Shown piece by piece: positions 56,887 to 64,000 of a stretch of DNA of 64,000 nt. A program made the translations under genes and the position numbers. The stretch's first letter is position 1. Every line of letters starts with the position of its first letter. Location: contig JACVVK020000211.1 of assembly GCA_018292915.2 (NCBI GenBank), positions 644,501-708,500 of the forward strand, in the 5' to 3' direction. The notes under the pieces were generated by a model. It had not been told where the DNA came from. It made no database searches and saw only the letters and a list, made by a program, of their open reading frames with translations. This DNA is from Batillaria attramentaria (Eukaryota > Mollusca > Gastropoda > Batillariidae).

Positions 56887-56913
56887 TTTCGGCAAACGTA
56901 TTGCCTTCCTCAG
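56887..56913 (-). ncRNA. Hammerhead-ribozyme-like core motif
   Basis: On the minus strand CTGAGGA is followed by a stem-loop (AGGCAA/TTTGCC around TACG) and GAAA, the conserved boxes of a hammerhead core. Flanking stems I and III are not convincing, so it is probably a decayed copy from a retroelement (Penelope-like elements are known to carry such motifs). Confidence 0.35.
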
Positions 56914-56984
56914 AACCGACGTCAAAATGTTGTAAATCTTACTTTATCACATAGTTTAGCCTACATTGGCAAATCATGGAATGT

Positions 56985-57445
56985 GCCAAACTTTCTACAG
57001 CTGTAAGTCTCACTCTCGTTCTCTCTCTGTCTCTCTCTTCTTCTTGTTCCTCATCGTCGGGGTTATCGTCGTCGTCGTCGTCATCATCATCTCCCTCCCT
57101 GTTTCCTCCTACGATCGCCATTTCTCGGATTGTCCAGACAAGAGGAGGCGTGTGTGCACATCCGAGTCACTTTACAATCAATAGAAATTGCTTTGCATGT
57201 GTACCGCCCTATTGATCCTGCAGCATTTTTTTGAGTGTCCGCTGGCGGACAGGGAGGGGTCACGTTGGGGGGGAAACGGTCAGCAAGCAGCTCTGGCCAC
57301 AGGCTGGCACCGCCTGCAATCCTCCTAGACCCTGGAGTGTCAGCGGAACCGGACCGGTGGTCACCCCGGCGCTAAACGGCCAAAAAGACAATTGAGCAGA
57401 TATCTGTAAGAAGAGACGAGGGCGCCATTTTCCCCTCCGTCTCCT
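56985..57445. other. Unassigned; CT and (TCG)n tracts
   Basis: CT-rich stretch and (TCG/TCA)n at 57065-57090. No exon seen. Confidence 0.35.
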
Positions 57446-57650
57446 TCTCGTTGTTTCTCGTCAGTGTGTGACGTAAGACGTGATTTTCGAGTGACGAGGG
57501 CACTGCTTTCTGTGTCTCTCTCGTTGTCTCTCGTCAGTGTGTGACGTAAGACGTGATTTTCGAGTGACGAGGGCAACTACTCTCTCTGTGTCTCTCTCGT
57601 TGCCTCTCGTCAGTGTGTCACATAGGCGTGATTTCCGAGTGACGATTTCT
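57446..57650. repeat. 75-bp tandem repeat, about 2.8 units
   Basis: Units start near 57446, 57520 and 57595 with TCTCGTTG. The first two contain GTGTGACGTAAGACG, a CRE/ATF-like TGACGTAA. The third is diverged. Confidence 0.85.
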
Positions 57651-57864
57651 TGGATCGGGCTCTGAAACTGGACCTGGACTTATCTTAATAGGTCTGGGTG
57701 GTGGAGTTGCAGTGACAAGACCAAAGACACATCAAGGGTAAAATTGTGAAACACACTCGTTCTTTTTCAGCGTTAATGTATAGATATTGATTGAAGAGGT
57801 GCCATTCTGTAGATTGTCGTGGTGGATGGTGGAACTGGCTGTAATCATGCAGACATGTGCGTTG

Positions 57865-58245
57865 AGTGGTCATGAGTAACACGTGACGACGGGACGACTT
57901 CAGATTGGCTCATTTCGAAGTACTGTTTCAAACGTCGCGGATACGTTTGGGCGTTGACTGGATTGGTCATGAATGACCAGTGACAGCGGGGTGGCTTTTT
58001 ATTGGATCATTTCAAAGTACTGTTACACACTTCACGGACAAGATTGGAGTCGATTGGATTGGCCATGAGTGACACATGACGACGGAACGACTTCTGATTG
58101 GCTTATTTTGAAGTACTGTTTCAAACGACACGGATAATTTTGGACTTGCCCGGATGGGTCAGTAGTGGCCGGCACGTGGCGACGGGGCAACATCTGACTG
58201 GGCCATCTGGACTGAAGCACTGGTTGAAACGTCACGGACGGAAAA
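57865..58245. repeat. 96-bp tandem repeat, four units
   Basis: Units start near 57869, 57966, 58061 and 58157. Shared wording: TCATGAGT or similar, GACGACGG, GATTGG (a CCAAT box reversed), AAGTACTGTTTCAAAC and CACGGA. Divergence between units is about 20-30%, so it is old. Confidence 0.85.
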
Positions 58246-58509
58246 CGTCGGAAAAGTTTAGGCTCCATTGGATGTCCCCAGGATCTGAAAACAGAAAAGA
58301 AACTGTTCACGAATGGCTCAGGTTTGACAATACACGATCTCAGTGTCGATCCATGTCTATACTTATTTCGTAGACCTTCCCGAGGAGCGGGGCCAGAACA
58401 GACACCAACAATTTACGCCGCTACACGGGTGTGGAAATATCAGAAATTAAAATGGTAAGAAACGAACAACCAGAATTCGTGTGCATGACCCCGTGTGCAT
58501 AAACGATGT

Positions 58510-58960
58510 CAGTGTTAGGTATAAACACACCTACTGACAAGGTCGGTCTTAAAAACCAGGATGGTCGGTGGTGTTTGGGAGTTTAACGTCCTTTTCCACC
58601 ACATACGGGTGATATCAAAGACGGGGCAACGATGAAAATGCCAGCACAAATATTTGGCCCCAGCCGGGATACGAACTCACGACCCGAACATTAGAAGTCC
58701 AACGCTCTACCATTCGGCCACCCCGGCTCCCCTTGAAAAACAGGAAATCTACAGTCATACATATGCTAAGAAAAGAAAACCCGCAATTGCGTGGCCTCAC
58801 CTACACGACGTGTTGGGTCTAAACACACCCACGAAGTCGGTTTTGAAAAACAGGAAAACCGGGCTACAGGCATAAATATGCTTAGAATAGAACGACCAGA
58901 ATATCCAAACGGATAGGTCTAAACACACCCACAAAATCGGTCTCGAAAAATAGGACTGAC
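58510..58960. repeat. Dispersed 40-bp repeat, three copies
   Basis: GGTCTAAACACACCCAC with a following AAGTCGGT or AAATCGGT, then AAAAA(C/T)AGGA, at about 58517 (diverged), 58815 and 58916. The SINE at 58560-58735 sits inside the first interval. Confidence 0.65.
58560..58735 (-). mobile_element. SINE family 1, minus strand
   Basis: GTTTAACGTCCTTTTCCACC, TGATATCAAAGACGGGGCAA, CCCCAGCCGGGATACGAACT and CCAACGCTCTACCATTCGGC; nearly full length with the head at the right. Confidence 0.9.
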
Positions 58961-59239
58961 GAAGAGTGCAGTACTGTACAGATAAAAACGCAGACACAGA
59001 CACATTAACCCTCCACCCAGAGTTAAACAGAGGTCTCTTCAACAGTAAATAACTCCCTGTATTATCCGTGGTGTGAAATGTACCAGCCAATGCTCAACAG
59101 AAATTGCATCGACCAATGAACGACATGTTAAATAAATATAAGATGAGCTTAAGTGTCCCAAGACGGACCACCAGATACGGTAAACTGTGAATGGTAAAAG
59201 GAACCACAGATGTAAGAAAGTTCTAACCCCCAGTGGCCC

Positions 59240-59735
59240 GAAGATTTCAGGAACTTGAGAACTGATGCAGTAACTAACCAAAAACAAACGTTCGTCATAA
59301 GGTGAACCTTCTGCAAGACAGACTCGATGGCCAAACTGATCCGGCAGCCAGACAAGGCAACGATACGGACAGATACTGACAGAACTGAAAGGAAAGACAC
59401 ATCCAAACAACTGAACAGAAGGTGGAGGGGTTCCAGAAATCCTGCATTAACTAACCATATTGTTCTTTGTAAGGTAAACATTCGGCAAGACAACCTTGAC
59501 GACCACGTACACGAACTGCCAGAGGAGGCACCAGCTGGAAGGAAAGAAACGGACAGATCCAAAGAACCAATGTTCAAAAGATAGAGGCTGCAGTCAACTA
59601 CAACTACAAAAGTTCACCACAGGGCGAACGCCCTTCAAGGCAAGCTTGACCAAATACACGAACTGTCAACCGAAGCACAGTGCTGAGAGGAAAGAAACAA
59701 GACAGATCCCAACAACTCATGTCCAAAAGAGAGCG
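59240..59735. repeat. Degenerate tandem repeat of about 160-175 bp, three units
   Basis: Anchor wording recurs: TGCAAGACAGACTCGATGGC (59312), CGGCAAGACAACCTTGACGA (59482), AAGGCAAGCTTGACC (59637); GGAAAG(A)AAC/GGAAAGACAC and GACAGATCC or similar follow in each. Confidence 0.7.
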
Positions 59736-59988
59736 ACGTCCAACAGCTTCGCTTTGCACGTACGCCATTTCCAGCGGCTGACTGTGCCCCACCCCCCTCG
59801 GGGTGGCGAGAGGACACGACCCAAGGTGGACAGGGGGCAGGGCAGGGGGAGCGTGTTTCGGACACCACGAAGATAGATGAGTGTACGGCCTGTGTGAATG
59901 GATTTATAGTGTCCTGTTGGCTGTTTCCACGTACGTCTTTCTCGAAACCATATCATTCATCCCCTGGTTCTTCTTGCATCGAGAAGGG

Positions 59989-60160
59989 GAGCCGGGATGG
60001 CCGAATGGTAGAGCGTTGGACTTCTAATGTTCGGGTCGTGAGTTCGAATCCCGGCTGAGGCCAAATATTTGTGCTGGCCTTTTCTAGTTGCCCCGTCTTT
60101 GATATCACCCTTACGCGGTGGAAAAGGACGTTAAACTCCCAAACACCAACCCCACCCTCT
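59989..60160 (+). mobile_element. SINE family 1, plus strand
   Basis: GAGCCGGGATGGCCGAATGG, TAGAGCGTTGGACTTCTAAT, GAGTTCGAATCCCGGCTGAG, GCCCCGTCTTTGATATCACC, GGAAAAGGACGTTAAAC. A good match to the family consensus. Confidence 0.9.
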
Positions 60161-60162
60161 TG

Positions 60163-60335
60163 TATCGAGGATCCGGGATTGCCATACTTGGTAGAGCGCT
60201 GGACATTCACTGCTCGGGTCTTGAGTTTCAATCCGTGTTGGCAGGTCAACTTTGTGCTTACTTTTTCCTCTTTGCCCCGTCTTTAGTATCACTCTTCCGT
60301 GGTGGAAAAGAACGTTAAATCCCAACCAACCGACC
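60163..60335 (+). mobile_element. Second SINE family 1 copy in tandem
   Basis: A more diverged copy head-to-tail with the previous one: TGGTAGAGCGCTGGACATTC, TGAGTTTCAATCCGTG, GCCCCGTCTTTAGTATCACT and GGAAAAGAACGTTAAAT. Confidence 0.8.
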
Positions 60336-60339
60336 AAGT

Positions 60340-60950
60340 CTTTCTGGAGCTATATCATTCACCCTTCGTCAATTGTTGTAGCGTATGAAATCAGTCCCTG
60401 ATCGCTTTCTGGTTTCTTCTCACAAACAATTTCTTTGGAACGTCATCGGTTTTTGTTTTGTTTTGTTGTTTTGTCGTGACTTCTTTGTATATTAATTTGA
60501 CTTATGCTTGCTTTTATTTCGAAGCTTGCACGGGCTGTTGAACCGCTAACACAACTTTACCACTAGCACGTACACACCTCAGGGAGGACATGCGACCTTT
60601 CGCTGCAAAAATCAAAGGGAACACACAGAAGATACCAACTCTACTTGTCATCACCAAGAGAAAACACTTTGCTGTGACGACAGACAGATGTGTCAATGAC
60701 ACTGATGAAAACATAACACAGAATTAGATCAACTTTTCTCTAGGCACAAAGGCGTCCCGGCAATTCATCGTTGCAAGCTTCTAACAACTTTTGACAACTT
60801 TGATAAGCACAACCACAATCAAGAGTGACTGCCAAAAGTAGCAGTATTGGTCTACGACACAGAGGTCAGCAGCCAGACATTCATGCAGCCTGCGGTCGGC
60901 TTCAACAAGGTGTCCACTTTTGGTCTGACTTGTCGACTGATCGCCACTTT
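60340..60950. other. Unassigned sequence
   Basis: No family recognised. On the minus strand 60647-60570 encodes a leader-like MTSRVGIFCVFPLIFAA with a weak GTGTGT donor; not enough to call. Confidence 0.3.
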
Positions 60951-60954
60951 CGGG

Positions 60955-61482
60955 GGTAAGTCAGTCTATTTTTTTTCTTTTTTTTTCTGCCACAACTCTT
61001 TTGCCGGCTCCAGTGGTGTTCCTCCCTGGTAATGGGTGAAATCCATGGAGGGCTCGGAAGTTGGGGCAATTTTTATTATGCATGATGATGGAGATGAGGA
61101 TGATGGTAAGATGATGCTATGGAGGTCCGCGTGGTTTGGGACTGCGGGACAGGGCCGCATTCCACGCTTCCTGTCATAAATATCCCGGCATTAACCAGGC
61201 CCGGGAACTACGGCACCTGCGGTGCCGGCCGTGTAATCATCCACATCATAAGACGTGTCATACCAAGGGAAGCACCCCCCAAAGTCGCACCCGTGAAATG
61301 GGTGAATCTCGGCTGTGTGGCAACAGCCTCCCCATTGGGCCCATAGCACACCCGCTCTGGGTAGGAGCCGACCTAGGTATGAAAAATCCCGCTTGCCTCG
61401 GCTGGGACTCGAACCCGGGTCTCCCGGTCCATAGTCCGAAGTGCTAGCCACTACACTACGGGGGCCGGTGGTAAGTCAGTCT
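60955..61482 (-). mobile_element. SINE family 2 with 13-bp target-site duplication
   Basis: The element (60968-61469, minus strand) is flanked by perfect GGTAAGTCAGTCT at 60955-60967 and 61470-61482, and has a poly-T start (complement of the A-rich tail) and a tRNA-like head ending in CACTACGGGGGCCGG. An intact target duplication shows retroposition. The target itself reads like a splice donor (GTAAGT). Confidence 0.92.
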
Positions 61483-62228
61483 TGTTTACTGTTCGTCTGA
61501 CGCGCAGAGAGAAGTTGCACTATGTAACTGAGGGTTGCTTCACAAACACAGGTTTACTCAGTGCTTGTGTCAAATGACAGTTAACGTTAGTCGTCAGTGT
61601 GGTTTGGGATACTGCTGTTGTCCTTTTATCTTTTATTTGTATTCATTCTTTTCTCTCGCCCCCTTCCCCCAAACAAACAAACAATCAACTTGTGATAAAA
61701 CAGAAAACAAAACAAATACAACAACCCAACCCAAACGAACAAACATAAAAAAAACAACAAACAAACCCACACAATCCAACAAGACAAACAAAACAAACCC
61801 TACAACAACAAAAAATCGAACAATAAACAAATCAACAACGACAACAGCGAAAGCCAAAAACTAACAAAATCAAAACAAACACACAAGCAAACAAAACTGT
61901 TGTCATGGAATTGCTGACAGTACCTTTTATGACCTTTGCACCCTGAATCACGTGACGCCACTTGTTCAACCCACAACATGCAGGGCGGGTTGTTATTTGG
62001 GAAAGTGACAAGGTTAGTGTCAGTTTCTTTACCCCTGCCATTCATCAGCTAGCCCTTGAAGCAGGGGGTCGGGCGCGGCCGGAGTTATGATGCAACATTG
62101 CTGTCAGAACTCCTGTTTCTGTATCGCCTTGACATGAAAAGTGACCTACTACCACTAGCCTGCGTGGATTAGCGGACATGGAAGCTTTGTGGATAATGAA
62201 TTGCATACGCTGCACATAAAATGATCGA

Positions 62229-62230
<2 letters not shown>
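61483..62230. other. A/C-rich tract and unassigned sequence
   Basis: 61665-61890 is almost A/C-only on the plus strand. The rest shows nothing recognisable. Confidence 0.4.

Positions 62231-62234
<4 letters not shown>

Positions 62235-62267
<33 letters not shown>
62235..62267. repeat. (CT)n microsatellite
   Basis: About 16 CT repeats. Confidence 0.95.
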
Positions 62268-62269
<2 letters not shown>

Positions 62270-62279
62270 ATCGTTAACA

Positions 62280-63300
62280 TTGGTGATAAAGAGTGTAAGT
62301 TTGTTTTTTGACAATGTTGTATGCCATCCCTGATCTGCTTCGAAAAACGTTTTTTTTTTGTTGTTGTTTGTTGTGAAACAGTAATAGACCTTCACTGGAA
62401 AAAAAATTCTTCTCTCTGACTGAGAAATCTTTACAGCCGGATCTGTGAAAATCGTCACTCTAAAATAAGTTTTCTCTATATGTGAGAGTAAAAACTCGTT
62501 TAAATCGAGTTTTAACCGTTTCATGAGAAAAAAAAAGGGGGGGGGGAGGGGCACTGTCTTTTTTTCTTGTTCAAAAAGCTATCAAATGAACATGCTTTGC
62601 TGTCTTGCACATCCTGCTAGCGTCTCCTGCATGTCCTAGGTTTATATTGCCCCGTAGACCAGTTTGCATCCTTTGTCCAACGTTACATTTTTGTTTTGTT
62701 TGTTTTTTGTTGTTGTTGTTTTTTCCTGTAGTGCAGGCACACTCAGCCGCGAATTCGTCTTTGTGGCTTGCGCGGCTTTAAGCCCTAAAAACTCACTCAC
62801 TCTGCACATCGTGCTATCAAGGATCCGAAAAGGTTCCCTCCACCTTGATGTCAGTGGGTACTGCTTTCATCCGCCCACATACGTCACTGTCATGGCGGGC
62901 AGGAGTAAACGAGAATTCCGTTGACGTAGCCACGATGTAACAAAACGTCCGGTCCTCCTAAAGCATCCTCGGTCAAGACAACATGTAACACAAGTTGTGT
63001 TACATAACGCACGTCACCAAAACGTCATGTCGCATTACCTCTTGCACACAGCACAGGATGCCAGGCTGTGCGCCGGTCGGGTTATGTCCCTTAGGTCTGC
63101 TGACGTCCCTTGAGTTAAAACTTTTCTGATTAAAGACTGAATACGCATTTTAAAAATTCTTTTTTTTAACGGAAAATAAACCAGATCGTATCTGATCCAG
63201 TTTTATTGAAATGTTTACTATTTCCAACGAAATTCGGAAATAACAAGACAGATAAAATCCAGCAGAGAACGATGATCATTGCGGTTGGGTTTTGTTGTTG
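62280..63300. other. Unassigned; SINE-like remnant
   Basis: AGCCGCGAATTCGTCTTTG with GGCTTTAAGCCC (62746-62790) resembles 41039-41082. No exon seen. Confidence 0.35.
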
Positions 63301-63310
63301 TTGGTCAGTT

Positions 63311-63315
63311 GTTTT

Positions 63316-63358
<43 letters not shown>
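63311..63358. repeat. T run and about 34-base G run
   Basis: The longest G run in the window. Such runs are often mis-sized by sequencing. Confidence 0.9.
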
Positions 63359-63359
<1 letters not shown>

Positions 63360-63720
63360 GGGCAAAACTTCTCAGTGTTTACAGAAACTTCAAACAATTC
63401 TATGAAGGTCTTGGGTTGGCATGGTCTTGCATGGTCATTTAGGGAAATGAAAAACAAGTCAAACATACGCGTTTCCAGAGACATACAACAACATACATAC
63501 ATTTATAATTATCTCTAATGTCTCTGATGTGGCGTCTGCTTGTAGTCATGTATGATTCACATAGAGTTAACTATAGTTTTACTATTGTTTTCTGGTCATT
63601 TTCTCCCCCACCGTATTATTTTATTTTATTTTATTTTAAAAAAATTCCCGCGCCGTGTATGTCAGTAAGTCAGCAGAGTTACCTTTTGTTTGTTGAAGTT
63701 ATGTCTCATTTGTTTGTGTC

Positions 63721-63743
63721 CTGAGGAAGGCGAAAGCCGAAAC
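63721..63743 (+). ncRNA. Hammerhead-ribozyme-like core motif
   Basis: CTGAGGA (63721-63727), a stem-loop GGC-GAAA-GCC, then GAAAC (63739-63743). With CG at 63743-63744 pairing a later CG, the NUH position could be GTC near 63760, but stem I does not pair. Probably a decayed retroelement ribozyme; the same core lies inverted at 56887-56913. Confidence 0.4.
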
Positions 63744-64000
63744 GTTGACCCGTGCCGTCCTTTGTGAAAGTTAAATGGTTTCTGTCCCTGCTATATCGCT
63801 TTTATTTGCTTAACTTGTAACCACTTCGCAGTCATTACCGTTTCCTTTTCTATAGTGAATTTGCCGGAAGCGCGTGTATATCTCTCTGAACTAAAATGTA
63901 ATAAACATGAACATGACTGTTAAAACGTTGTCACTGACACCGCGCGAATTCAGGTCTGTCACAAACAGGTCCAATTACAATCCACACAGACACTGACGGA

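Noticed and set aside
60570..60647. Signal-peptide exon of another secreted protein on the minus strand
   Set aside because: The leader is plausible but the donor is weak (GTGTGT), the phase differs from the CUB family and no next exon was found.

Overview
This window looks like nuclear DNA from a mollusc, most likely a caenogastropod snail; that is an inference, not a database match. The reasons are long (CA/GT)n and (CT/AG)n tracts, three families of tRNA-derived SINEs, non-LTR retroposon 3' ends finishing in trinucleotide repeats, frequent TACATGTA palindromes, and small phase-conserved exons in long introns. It is repeat-dominated; most of the open reading frames run through microsatellites and are not genes.

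The only genes I can rebuild with confidence are four related ones, all on the minus strand: gene A (343-1510, runs off the left edge), gene B (18906-25571), gene C (26773-30307) and gene D (36016-39559). Each encodes a signal peptide, one CUB domain split over three exons, one membrane-spanning segment and a cytoplasmic tail carrying one to four PPxY motifs. The rebuilt genes share the junction-phase pattern 1-2-1-1, so the joined frames can be checked by arithmetic. Predicted lengths are 324 or 332 aa (B), 370 aa (C) and 334 aa (D). PPxY is the classical ligand of WW domains, notably in Nedd4-type ubiquitin ligases, so these look like cell-surface recognition proteins wired to WW-domain partners. 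The function is not known to me.

Gene B is the most interesting. Downstream of its single set of ectodomain exons lie two intact membrane/tail exons and one decayed copy, roughly 1 kb apart. The two intact exons start in the same phase. This suggests alternative 3'-terminal exons that change the cytoplasmic tail under a constant CUB ectodomain. Genes A and B are segmental duplicates. They share a 58-bp identical block upstream of the start codon and a 95% identical intron stretch, yet a CUB exon between them is only about 80% identical in DNA and 62% in protein, hinting at selection for ectodomain change.

The rest, left to right: a CAGT-rich region (2.0-3.5 kb); a small foldback (3.8 kb); a 30-bp minisatellite (4.5 kb); a satellite of about 14 units of roughly 138 bp (8.2-10.1 kb) related to a SINE tail; LINE fragments (14.0, 17.0, 34.3, 43.0 and 51.5 kb); a deleted hAT transposon (21.7-22.7 kb) beside the gene B tails; MITEs in introns of genes B and D; and, from 40 kb on, SINEs, minisatellites, nested inverted repeats, G-runs and two hammerhead-ribozyme-like motifs (56.9 and 63.7 kb). 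No convincing complete gene was found from 40 to 64 kb; one possible exon is at 49924-50068.
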